From an uncultured Lachnospira sp. (GTDB lineage: Bacteria > Bacillota > Clostridia > Lachnospirales > Lachnospiraceae), in assembly GCA_934343805.1 (NCBI GenBank), contig CAKRIN010000035.1, positions 1-18,980 on the forward strand: a stretch of DNA of 18,980 nt, written 5' to 3'. A program made the position numbers and the translations under genes. Positions 7,054 to 14,006 of the stretch are shown piece after piece. Position 1 is the stretch's first letter. Each line of letters starts with the position of its first letter. Under the pieces are notes generated by a model, which was not told the origin of the DNA, did not search any database, and saw only the letters and a program-made list of their open reading frames with translations.

Positions 7054-7938
7054 ATGGATAACCAGAATCAAGTAAAATTAAAAAAAGACGGACCGGGTAT
7101 GCTGTATCTGTGTGCAACTCCTATTGGTAATCTTGAGGATATTACTTACAGGGTTCTGCGAGTGCTTTCAGAAGCAGACCTGATTGCGGCAGAGGATACA
7201 AGAAACAGTATCAAGCTTCTTAATCATTTTGAAATAAAGACGCCTATGACAAGTTATCATGAATTTAATAAATATGATAAGGCAAAGGTTCTTGTTGATA
7301 AAATCTTAGGCGGAATGGATGTGGCCGTAATTACAGATGCAGGAACTCCGGGAATATCAGACCCGGGAGAGGAACTTGTAAAGCAATGCAGGGCAGCAGG
7401 TATCAGGGTTACATCACTTCCTGGTCCGGCAGCATGTATAACTGCACTTACAATGTCAGGCCGCGAAACAAGAAGATTTGCATTTGAAGCGTTTTTGCCA
7501 GCAGATAAGAATGAAAGAAAAGAAGTTCTTGCAGAATTAGCCAGTGAAACAAGGACTATGATTATATATGAAGCGCCGCACAGACTGATTAAGACTCTTA
7601 AAGAACTTCAGGATACACTCGGTGGTGAAAGACAGATTACTGTATGTAAGGAACTTACCAAGAGATATGAGAATTCGATGGAATTCACACTTGAATCTGC
7701 ATGTGAATATTATGAGAATAATGAGCCGAGAGGCGAGTATGTGCTTGTGATTGCAGGAAAGAGCCGGGAACAGATAAAGAATGAGGCAAGAAAACAATGG
7801 GAAACCATGAGCGTGGCTGAGCATGTGCAGATGTATATGTCACAGGGTATGGACAAGAAAGATGCCATGAAAGCAGCAGCAAAGGACAGAGGTGTATCAA
7901 AGAGGGATATATATCAGGAGCTTGAAGGGAAAGCGTAA
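7054..7938 (+). CDS. rsmI: 16S rRNA C1402 2'-O-ribose methyltransferase RsmI
   Basis: The 294-residue protein belongs to the tetrapyrrole-methylase-fold RsmI family. Signatures in order are LYLCATPIGNLEDIT (17-31), AAEDTRNS (45-52), DAGTPGISDPGEE (95-107) and SLPGPAA (121-127). RsmI methylates the ribose of C1402 in the decoding centre of 16S rRNA using SAM. The C-terminal region (about 240-294) is helical and basic, as in the family. AGAGG (7043-7047) is 6 bases before the ATG. It is the last gene of the cluster and meets tetR tail to tail, with 4 bases between stop codons and no terminator hairpin between them. Confidence 0.95.
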   Translation: MDNQNQVKLKKDGPGMLYLCATPIGNLEDITYRVLRVLSEADLIAAEDTRNSIKLLNHFEIKTPMTSYHEFNKYDKAKVLVDKILGGMDVAVITDAGTPGISDPGEELVKQCRAAGIRVTSLPGPAACITALTMSGRETRRFAFEAFLPADKNERKEVLAELASETRTMIIYEAPHRLIKTLKELQDTLGGERQITVCKELTKRYENSMEFTLESACEYYENNEPRGEYVLVIAGKSREQIKNEARKQWETMSVAEHVQMYMSQGMDKKDAMKAAAKDRGVSKRDIYQELEGKA

Positions 7939-7942
7939 GCAG

Positions 7943-8560
7943 TTACCTGATAGTGTGCTCTTTGATGATTGCGCGTACTGTCTTGAAAAGATATGGCTTG
8001 ATGGTATCTATATCAGCAGGTTCTTTATAAAGAATTGCACTGTAGCATGTAGAACTTACAAGCTCGACAATAAGGAAGAGCATGATTTCAGGCTCTTCAA
8101 GAGATATATCTTCATCATTAATCATATCGAAATATACATCTTTAAAATTAATATCATCAGATGCAACCTTAGTTGTGAGAGCTTCCTTGAAGATTCCCCA
8201 GCTAAGGTTTTTTGATATAAAAGTGAGGAGCGTCTGGTTAGAGTTAAGCTCATCTATTATATGATTAATTATAAATATTATTTTTTCTTCAAATCCAAGG
8301 ACTTTCTCAGTTGATTCTGAATATTTATCCAGATCAGCAACTGCTGTTTTAAAAAGTTTACTTGATTCATGTGATATAAGACGGTTTCTTATATCATACT
8401 TGTCCTTAAAATACAGATAAAATGTACCCTTAGCAATACCAGCTTTCTGAGAAATTTCCGCAATAGAAGTCTTTGCAACCCCCTGGGTAGTAAAGAGATT
8501 AAAAGCAGTATTCAGCAGAGAAGTAAGTTTCTGTTGTTTGTTAGCTTCAAGCTTTCCCAT
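7943..8560 (-). CDS. TetR-family transcriptional repressor
   Basis: A 205-residue regulator. An N-terminal TetR helix-turn-helix covers about 6-52, with AFNLFTTQGVAKTSIAEISQ and AGIAKGTFYLYFKDK containing the GTFYLYF recognition-helix motif. The remainder is a helical ligand-binding domain without recognisable specificity. I prefer the ATG at 8560 over the upstream in-frame GTG at 8605, because the former leaves the usual short lead before the DNA-binding domain. It is divergent from the MMPL exporter gene and almost certainly controls it through the paired TGAC-N5-GTCA palindromes. Its leader carries an unusual hairpin element (8616-8750). Confidence 0.9.
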   Translation of the reverse strand: MGKLEANKQQKLTSLLNTAFNLFTTQGVAKTSIAEISQKAGIAKGTFYLYFKDKYDIRNRLISHESSKLFKTAVADLDKYSESTEKVLGFEEKIIFIINHIIDELNSNQTLLTFISKNLSWGIFKEALTTKVASDDINFKDVYFDMINDEDISLEEPEIMLFLIVELVSSTCYSAILYKEPADIDTIKPYLFKTVRAIIKEHTIR

Positions 8561-8615
8561 AATTACACCACACACCTTTATGTAATATTGTTTTATTAGT
8601 CGCACTGTGTATATG

Positions 8616-8750
8616 ATGTGGTGTTGTAATTAGTTTCAGGTGCTTTGGAGCCACCGGCACTTAACAAGTTGCAGGAACTGCAACGAGTTTAGTGTCCGCT
8701 GTGAGCGACAAGCAGCGCAAGCGTGCCTGAAAATAATTACAACACTACAT
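8616..8750. repeat. Structured ~135-bp inverted-repeat element in the probable tetR leader
   Basis: Outer arms 8616-8643 and 8723-8750 form a ~28-bp imperfect stem, starting ATGTGGTGTTGTAATTA on the left and ending TAATTACAACACTACAT on the right. Inside are a perfect hairpin GTTGCAG-GAA-CTGCAAC (8668-8684) and a bulged hairpin TGT-C-CGCT-GTG-AGCG-ACA (8693-8710). It is GC-richer than its flanks. It could be a MITE/REP-like dispersed repeat or a folded RNA in the tetR 5' leader. No ORF in it has a ribosome site. No clear target-site duplication is visible. Confidence 0.75.
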
Positions 8751-8761
8751 TCTGTATCCCC

Positions 8762-8790
8762 ATTATACACCAAACTAATTATAAAATAAA
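8762..8790 (-). promoter_or_regulatory. Possible tetR promoter
   Basis: On the minus strand TATAAT lies at 8762-8767, with a weak -35 TTTATT at 8785-8790 (17-base spacing). The start would fall near 8755, so the transcript would open with the hairpin arm at 8750. A second minus-strand TATAAT at 8778-8783 has no good -35. The start site is therefore uncertain, but both candidates place the hairpin element in the tetR leader. Confidence 0.35.
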
Positions 8791-8800
8791 TATTAAAAAA

Positions 8801-8813
8801 TGACTTTCGGTCA
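8801..8813. promoter_or_regulatory. Probable TetR operator 1
   Basis: The palindrome TGACTTTCGGTCA has the form TGAC-N5-GTCA within an AT-rich context that is also partly symmetrical. It ends 8 bases before the -35 box of the exporter promoter and lies just upstream of the possible tetR promoter, a position suited to control in both directions. Confidence 0.6.
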
Positions 8814-8821
8814 ATTTTCTA

Positions 8822-8849
8822 TTGACTATGTATTTTGAGGTGCTATAAT
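8822..8849 (+). promoter_or_regulatory. Extended -10 promoter of the MMPL exporter operon
   Basis: TTGACT (8822-8827) and a perfect TATAAT (8844-8849) are 16 bases apart, and TG at 8841-8842 makes an extended -10. Transcription would start near 8856, giving a leader of about 100 bases. Two matching palindromes flank it. Confidence 0.75.
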
Positions 8850-8867
8850 GTCAACTGAAATTAAAAA

Positions 8868-8880
8868 TGACTCTTGGTCA
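8868..8880. promoter_or_regulatory. Probable TetR operator 2
   Basis: TGACTCTTGGTCA repeats the TGAC-N5-GTCA form of operator 1 (10 of 13 bases identical). It lies just downstream of the predicted start site; centres of the two sites are 67 bp apart. Binding here would block promoter clearance. Confidence 0.6.
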
Positions 8881-8958
8881 TATTTGTTAAAGACATGAAT
8901 ACATATATGACAGAGAGTTGTTGGCATTCGCATTTTACAGAAAGGCGTGGTTATTTAT

Positions 8959-11049
8959 ATGAAAAAGTTTGGAAAAGTTGTTGTTAAGTTAAGAATTCCT
9001 ATTCTGGTTCTTAGCTTCCTGCTGTTGATTCCATCAGTTCTTGGTTATTTTAATACAAGGGTTAATTACGATATCCTGTATTATCTGCCAAGTGATATCG
9101 ACACTATGCAGGGACAGGACATTTTGCTTGATGATTTCGGAAAAGGCGCTTATGCAATGGTTGTCGTTGACGGAATGAATAAGTCAAATGTTTCTAAGTT
9201 GGTTAAGAAGGTTGAGGGTGTTGACCATGTTGCGTCAGTTATCTCATACAGTGGAGTTGTGGGAGATGATGTTCCTTCAGAAATCCTTCCTGATAAGTTC
9301 CGCTCATATTTTGAAAATGAGGATTCAGGAGCTACGTTGTTTGCAATATTCTTTGATGATACAACATCAAGTGACGATACAATGAAGGCTATTCAGGAAG
9401 TAAGAGATGTTACGGATAATCAGTGCTATATTGCCGGTATGTCTGCTGTAGTTACAGATACTAAGACAATGGCAGAAAAGGAGACTCCTCTATATGTACT
9501 TATAGCGGTTGTTCTTGTATGTATCGTACTTGCCATATTTATGGATTCATTCCTTGTACCAGTATTCTTTATGCTAAGTATAGGTATGGCAATTGTGTAT
9601 AACCTTGGTTCTAATTATTTCTTAGGTGAGGTTTCATACATAACGAAAGCACTGGCAGCGGTACTTCAGCTTGGTGTTACTCTGGATTATTCAATATTCT
9701 TATGGCACAGCTACAAGGAAGCTAAGGAAGAGACTCCGGATGATCATCATGAGGCTATGGCGGTTGCAATCGGGAATACACTTACATCAGTTATTGGTTC
9801 TTCTATAACAACAGTTGCTGGATTCATAGCTCTCTGCTTCATGAGCTTCACACTTGGTCTTGACCTTGGTGTGGTTATGGCAAAGGGCGTTGTATTAGGT
9901 GTTATTGGTTGTGTTACAATACTTCCTTCCCTTATCCTTACATTTGACAGGGCTCTTGAGAAGACAATGCATAGAGAGATTATGCCGAATTTTGATAAGC
10001 CGGCAAGGTGGATTGTTAATCATTCATGGATATTCCTTATAATATTCGTATTACTTCTTGGTCCGGCAATCTACGGATATAACAATACTAAGGTTTACTA
10101 TGATTTGTCTAATACACTTCCAGATGACCTTAACTGTTCGCAGGCTAACAAGATGCTTGCCGACAACTTTGACGGAACTAATTCTATATATATGATTCTT
10201 GCAGACAGTAACCTCTCAGCAGAGGATTCTAATGCAATGATGAATGAGGTAAATGATCTGGACGGAATTTCATTTGCATTAAGCATTGATTCAGCACTCG
10301 GTGGAGAAATCCCTACGGAAATGCTTCCTGATTCGCTTGTTTCAGAGCTTAAGGGTGATGAATATCAGATTATGATGGTATCAACTAATTACACAATTGC
10401 TTCTGATGAAATCAATGACCAGATTAATAAGGTTGATGCAATTGCAAAGAAGTATGATGCCAAATCTATGGTAATTGGAGAAGCTCCTTGTACTAAGGAT
10501 CTTATCACTATTACTGATAAGGATTTCAAGACGGTTAGTGCAGTTTCAATTGTTGCGATATTCTTTATTATTTTCTTTGTATTAAAGTCAATATCACTCC
10601 CGGTTATTCTGGTTGCTGCTATTGAATTTGCTATATTTGTTAATATGGGTATTCCATATTACACAGGAACAACGATACCATTTATATCTTCGGTAGTAAT
10701 CGGAACTATTCAGCTTGGTGCGACAGTCGATTATGCAATTCTTATGACTACAAGATATAAGAGAGAAAGAGCCGCTGGTAACTCTAAGAAAGAGGCTATA
10801 TCAATAGCACTTGGAACATCTATTCCATCTATTATTGTCAGCGCACTTGGTTTCTTCGCAGCAACATTTGGCGTAGGTATGATAGCCAGTGTTGATATGA
10901 TTGCTTCACTTTGTACACTTATGGCACGAGGCGCAATCATCAGTATGTTTGTTGTTATATTTGTTCTTCCATCACTTTTCGTATTGCTTGATAAGGTGAT
11001 TATTCATACAAGTTTAGGTTTTAAGCCTAAGAAGAACAATGAGAATTAA
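8959..11049 (+). CDS. MMPL/RND-family transporter
   Basis: From the ATG at 8959 the product has 696 residues and the internally duplicated layout of RND permeases: TM1 (about 9-30), extracytoplasmic loop 1 (32-170), TM2-6 (176-332), TM7 (355-374), loop 2 (375-520) and TM8-12 (525-684). Each half holds a family motif with a membrane Asp likely used in proton coupling: LGVTLDYSIFL (Asp243) and LGATVDYAILM (Asp591), the latter followed by TTRYKRER. MMPL proteins export lipids, siderophores or hydrophobic toxins; the substrate here is unknown. An in-frame GTG at 8947 is directly next to the AAAGGCG site, so the ATG 12 bases away is preferred, though not certain. It is the first gene of a TetR-controlled operon with the lipoprotein 16 bases downstream. 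Confidence 0.9.
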   Translation: MKKFGKVVVKLRIPILVLSFLLLIPSVLGYFNTRVNYDILYYLPSDIDTMQGQDILLDDFGKGAYAMVVVDGMNKSNVSKLVKKVEGVDHVASVISYSGVVGDDVPSEILPDKFRSYFENEDSGATLFAIFFDDTTSSDDTMKAIQEVRDVTDNQCYIAGMSAVVTDTKTMAEKETPLYVLIAVVLVCIVLAIFMDSFLVPVFFMLSIGMAIVYNLGSNYFLGEVSYITKALAAVLQLGVTLDYSIFLWHSYKEAKEETPDDHHEAMAVAIGNTLTSVIGSSITTVAGFIALCFMSFTLGLDLGVVMAKGVVLGVIGCVTILPSLILTFDRALEKTMHREIMPNFDKPARWIVNHSWIFLIIFVLLLGPAIYGYNNTKVYYDLSNTLPDDLNCSQANKMLADNFDGTNSIYMILADSNLSAEDSNAMMNEVNDLDGISFALSIDSALGGEIPTEMLPDSLVSELKGDEYQIMMVSTNYTIASDEINDQINKVDAIAKKYDAKSMVIGEAPCTKDLITITDKDFKTVSAVSIVAIFFIIFFVLKSISLPVILVAAIEFAIFVNMGIPYYTGTTIPFISSVVIGTIQLGATVDYAILMTTRYKRERAAGNSKKEAISIALGTSIPSIIVSALGFFAATFGVGMIASVDMIASLCTLMARGAIISMFVVIFVLPSLFVLLDKVIIHTSLGFKPKKNNEN

Positions 11050-11065
11050 ATAAGGAGGATTTATT

Positions 11066-13012
11066 ATGGTAAAGAAGAATTTATTCAGATATAGTTCAGT
11101 TTTAATGTGTGTTGTTCTTACTGCGGCAAGTCTTGTAGGATGTGGAGCCAGCACAACAGGTACAACAGGAACAGATACAGCTTATGTAACAGAGATGGCA
11201 GCAGGAAGCACTGAGGATACAATAACTGCAGCAATCAATAATGAACTTGCAGTTTCAAATAAAAGCACACTTGCAACTAATACAAGACAGGAAACGGTAT
11301 ATGTATTCAGTGATGCATCCGGCAAAAAGAATCACATTACTGTTAATGAGAAGGTAACTGATGCTAATGGAAAGGAAACTCTCAATAAGACAGAGTCTAA
11401 TGAAAATGCACCTGTTACAATGAAGGTAACTTACAAACTTGATGGAAAAGATATTAAACCTGAAGATTTAGCAGGTAAGAGTGGAAAGGTTACTATCAGA
11501 TTTGATTATACTAATAATCAGAAAAAGGATGTAACTATTAATGGAAAGAAACAGTCCGTATGTGTTCCATTTACAATGGTCACAGGTATGATGCTTCCAA
11601 CAGATGTGTTCTCTAATGTTGAGGTTACTAACGGAAAGCTTACTAAGGTAGGAGATAAGATTGTCGCAGTTGGTATGACAATGCCAGGACTTAAGGATAC
11701 AATGAATCTTAAGTTCAATAATGAAACTCTTGATCTTGATATACCAGAGTATTTTGAACTTACAGCTGATGTAACAGATTTCTCACTTGATATGACAATG
11801 TCAGTTGCAACATCTAATTTCCTTTCTGATATGGATGTAGATGATATTACATTAGATGACCTTAAGAAGACAGTTTCATCTTTAAATGATGCAGCAACAC
11901 AGCTTGCAAATGGAACAGTTACTTTACAGGAAGGCACACAGCAGTTAAATGATGCAGTTCCGGCACTTACTGATGGTGTGGATCAGTTAAATGACGGAGC
12001 AGGAAGCCTTAAAGAAGGAATTTATGCGTATACAGATGGAGTAAGCACAGTTAATGATGGCGCTGGACAGCTTTCTGAAGGATTAGATACATTATACGCA
12101 ACAATTACTGATAAAGATCTTGAGGGGAATGTTAATCTGTTAGCTTCAGGAGCAGCTAAGTTAAATGCAGGAACACAGCAGTTAAAGAGTACTCTTACAA
12201 CAAATATGAAAACGTATTCAGATAAATATAAAGAAGCTTATGATGGTGGTTTGTATATTCTGAATGCTGTTAATCCATCATTACTTACAGGACTTTCCGG
12301 GGATGCTAAAAAGGCACTTGATTCCACAGTTGCTGATATGTCACTTGCAGATGATGATGCTAATAAGGCAGTGGCACAGGGAGCAGATGAGACTCTTATT
12401 ATGACTACAAAATTGTTAACTACTTATGCTTCTTTGCCAGCAGCAGCTCAACCACAATATACAAAGAGTGTCACAACAGTAATTGCCGGTCTTAATCAGG
12501 CAAGTACAGCATATTTTGCTATGGCAGGTTCGTATCAGACACTTAATAGTCAGGGATACTTTGATGGTATGGAGACATTAGCAGGTGGACTTAGCAGTGT
12601 TAATGCAGCAGTTCCTTCACTTTGTTCAGGAATTGCACAGTTAAAGAGCGGTGCTAATAAGCTTGCAGAAGGATCGTCAACACTTGTTAATAACAATAAC
12701 ACATTAAAGAATGGTGCATCACAGCTTGCGGCCGGAACAGCTACATTAAAGGATAGTTCAGGAACTCTTGCTGAGGGTGTAACACAGCTTAATGATGGAG
12801 CTATAACATTAAAGGATGGTATGGCACAGTTTAATAGTGAAGCTATAGAGCCTATCACAAAGCTTGTAGACTCAGATGCTCAGACAGCTGTTGATACAAT
12901 AAAGGCAGTAGTTAAAGCAGGACAGGAATACAATTCATTCCTTGGAAGATCAGATGACAAGGAAGGCAGCGTAACATTTGTTTACAAGACAGCAGGAATA
13001 ACTGTTAAATAA
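11066..13012 (+). CDS. Large lipoprotein with YhgE/Pip-like heptad repeats, exporter partner
   Basis: The 648-residue protein begins with a lipoprotein signal peptide: KK near the N-terminus, a hydrophobic core and lipobox LVGC with Cys26. A beta-rich region (about 75-250) follows. Then come two blocks of 7-residue repeats of the L-x-x-G-x-x-x type (276-345 and 505-590; for example QLNDGAGSLKEG), separated by a helical stretch (375-500). Such repeats are known from the extracytoplasmic part of YhgE/Pip proteins and of some MMPL proteins and suggest long helical hairpins. There is no C-terminal membrane segment. AAGGAGG (11052-11058) gives strong initiation. Co-transcription with the MMPL gene suggests a docking or periplasm-spanning accessory subunit; this is inference. 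I do not recognise a named family for the whole protein. Confidence 0.8.
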   Translation: MVKKNLFRYSSVLMCVVLTAASLVGCGASTTGTTGTDTAYVTEMAAGSTEDTITAAINNELAVSNKSTLATNTRQETVYVFSDASGKKNHITVNEKVTDANGKETLNKTESNENAPVTMKVTYKLDGKDIKPEDLAGKSGKVTIRFDYTNNQKKDVTINGKKQSVCVPFTMVTGMMLPTDVFSNVEVTNGKLTKVGDKIVAVGMTMPGLKDTMNLKFNNETLDLDIPEYFELTADVTDFSLDMTMSVATSNFLSDMDVDDITLDDLKKTVSSLNDAATQLANGTVTLQEGTQQLNDAVPALTDGVDQLNDGAGSLKEGIYAYTDGVSTVNDGAGQLSEGLDTLYATITDKDLEGNVNLLASGAAKLNAGTQQLKSTLTTNMKTYSDKYKEAYDGGLYILNAVNPSLLTGLSGDAKKALDSTVADMSLADDDANKAVAQGADETLIMTTKLLTTYASLPAAAQPQYTKSVTTVIAGLNQASTAYFAMAGSYQTLNSQGYFDGMETLAGGLSSVNAAVPSLCSGIAQLKSGANKLAEGSSTLVNNNNTLKNGASQLAAGTATLKDSSGTLAEGVTQLNDGAITLKDGMAQFNSEAIEPITKLVDSDAQTAVDTIKAVVKAGQEYNSFLGRSDDKEGSVTFVYKTAGITVK

Positions 13013-13045
13013 GCTTTTTTCTTTCAAACACTTTCATATAAAGAT

Positions 13046-13085
13046 GGAACAGCCACCCGCGGGAAAACCCAAGGGTGGCTGTTTC
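13046..13085. terminator. Strong hairpin ending the exporter-lipoprotein operon
   Basis: A 13-bp stem (13046-13058 with 13073-13085, one G-T pair; core ACAGCCACCC/GGGTGGCTGT) closes a 14-nt loop with an inner GGG-AAAA-CCC. It lies 33 bases after the lipoprotein stop. The T-run downstream is weak (GATTT), so termination may be imperfect or Rho-assisted. Confidence 0.6.
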
Positions 13086-13101
13086 GATTTGGAAAGCAAA
13101 G

Positions 13102-13134
13102 AACGACTGCCTTTGCATATCTGTGGCAGTCGTT
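13102..13134. terminator. Second convergent hairpin, probable terminator of the marR operon
   Basis: A perfect 10-bp stem AACGACTGCC/GGCAGTCGTT encloses 13 bases. On the minus strand it is followed by a T-rich stretch (TTCTTTGCTTT), so it fits as terminator of the leftward marR-small-gene transcript. On the plus strand it is followed by TTAGTTT. Confidence 0.55.
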
Positions 13135-13147
13135 TAGTTTCATCTGG

Positions 13148-13306
13148 TTAATTATTATTCTTATGTTTCTTGATTATCTCTTCATATCTGCGCTGTGAAG
13201 CTTTCTCTTCCTCAGTAAGTTCTTCTGGCGCATCTTCAATATCGTTAAGCTGTGCAAATACATCAGCTAAATCATCAAAATTAAGCAGATTCTTATTATC
13301 TGTCAT
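13148..13306 (-). CDS. Small acidic 52-residue protein of unknown function
   Basis: A short minus-strand frame encodes 52 residues beginning MTDNKNLLNFDDL and ending in EEIIKKHKNNN. It is preceded by an excellent ribosome site (GGGAGGAT, about 7 bases before the ATG), the main reason to accept it. The N-terminal half is acidic and probably helical (FDDLADVFAQLNDIED); the C-terminal half is a charged helix (TEEEKASQRRYEEIIKK). There is no membrane segment or cysteine. It starts 40 bases after marR on the same strand and is followed by a hairpin, so the two likely form one transcript. I do not recognise the family. A role as partner or antagonist of the regulator is possible but unsupported. 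Confidence 0.75.
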   Translation of the reverse strand: MTDNKNLLNFDDLADVFAQLNDIEDAPEELTEEEKASQRRYEEIIKKHKNNN

Positions 13307-13346
13307 AGAATATCCTCCCTCAAGATTATTGGCTCATGATGTAATG

Positions 13347-13784
13347 TTATGGTATCTGGTGGAAGAAATCTTCCAGTCGTATAAATGTTTTCGTGAGGAC
13401 TTCAGCTTCTTCCTTGGTCAGATCCCTGGTAATATTCTCAATCATGTCCTTATGGAAATTCTCATGATGTCTGTATGCGGCAATGCCTTTATCAGTGAGT
13501 GAGGCATATACTATACGACGATCCTTTTCTCCACGTTTTCTAATAACATAACCTTTCTTAACAAGTCCGTTGATTCCAACTGTCAGAGTTCCCATAGTTA
13601 CTCCAAGAGACTTGGAAATTGTGGACATAGTACGAGGTTCTTCAATTCCGATTGCCTCTATAATATGCATGTCTGTAACAGAAATATCCTTAAATTCTTC
13701 TGTGATAAGAGCCCTTTCTTCAATGTTCAAGATATCATTGAACAAGTCTACAAGCACAGAATTCAGAGACTCAAATATATCCAT
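13347..13784 (-). CDS. MarR-family regulator, FabT-like
   Basis: With the ATG at 13784 the product has 145 residues; an in-frame GTG at 13790 is the alternative. The winged helix-turn-helix spans about 30-95: DISVTDMHIIEAIG, TMSTISKSLGVTMGTLTVGINGLVKKGYV and the wing RKRGEKDRRIVYASLTDKG. The overall pattern, including LFNDILNIEERAL at the start and the wing, resembles streptococcal FabT, which represses fatty-acid synthesis. However, no fab genes are present here, so I do not name it fabT. A perfect palindrome TGCAAGTTTGCA overlaps the -35 of its own promoter, suggesting autorepression. A second copy of that site lies before the sugar-kinase gene. Confidence 0.9.
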   Translation of the reverse strand: MDIFESLNSVLVDLFNDILNIEERALITEEFKDISVTDMHIIEAIGIEEPRTMSTISKSLGVTMGTLTVGINGLVKKGYVIRKRGEKDRRIVYASLTDKGIAAYRHHENFHKDMIENITRDLTKEEAEVLTKTFIRLEDFFHQIP

Positions 13785-13819
13785 AAACACGTACCCTAAC
13801 CTTACTTATTAATAAAATA

Positions 13820-13848
13820 ATTATATCCTATGTGAATTTAATATGCAA
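13820..13848 (-). promoter_or_regulatory. marR promoter
   Basis: On the minus strand -35 TTGCAT (13843-13848) and a perfect -10 TATAAT (13820-13825) are 17 bases apart. The -35 overlaps half of the TGCAAGTTTGCA palindrome, so a bound dimer would exclude RNA polymerase. Confidence 0.65.
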
Positions 13849-13860
13849 GTTTGCAATTTG
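13839..13860. repeat. 22-bp repeat, copy 1, with MarR-type palindrome
   Basis: This stretch matches 15366-15387 at 21 of 22 positions. Its core TGCAA-GT-TTGCA (13844-13855) is a perfect 5-2-5 palindrome of the size MarR dimers bind. The two copies flank the AAA ATPase gene in the same orientation. Confidence 0.7.
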
Positions 13861-13893
13861 AATAATGTATGTATAAATGACAATAATACAATT

Positions 13894-13969
13894 GAAGAAG
13901 TGTAAAAAAATATAAAATATCTCACGAAAAAGTGCTAAAAATAAAGAAAAAATTATTGAAAAAGTGCTA
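13894..13969 (+). repeat. Three direct repeats with a 32-bp period before the ATPase gene
   Basis: GAAGAAGTGTAA begins at 13894, GAAAAAGTGCTA at 13926 and GAAAAAGTGCTA at 13958. The starts are exactly 32 bp apart, about three helical turns, so bound proteins would sit on the same face. The last copy runs into TGCTATAAG, an extended -10-like box (13966-13973), so it probably overlaps the ATPase promoter. This suggests an operator array or iteron-like site. Confidence 0.65.
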
Positions 13970-14006
13970 TAAGATGATATTATTTATATAAGGAGTGAGT
14001 TTAATT

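Noticed and set aside
7892..8215. Plus-strand frame antisense to tetR
   Set aside because: It lies opposite a clear TetR gene and shows no domain or ribosome site.
8616..8750. Plain intrinsic terminator
   Set aside because: Neither strand has a T-run after the stem, and the element is far longer and more complex than a terminator.
8895..8987. A possible ~30-codon leader peptide overlapping the exporter start
   Set aside because: It has an ATG at 8895 but no credible ribosome site, and its composition is unremarkable.
13170..13502. Plus-strand 110-codon frame
   Set aside because: It is antisense to the small acidic gene and to the end of marR, both of which have better support.
13347..13784. 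Naming the MarR gene fabT
   Set aside because: Sequence pattern resembles FabT, but no fatty-acid synthesis genes are nearby and the palindrome differs from the FabT site I know.
13894..13969. CRISPR array
   Set aside because: The three repeats are only 12 bp, imperfect and spaced by AT-rich ~20-bp gaps; no cas genes are present.
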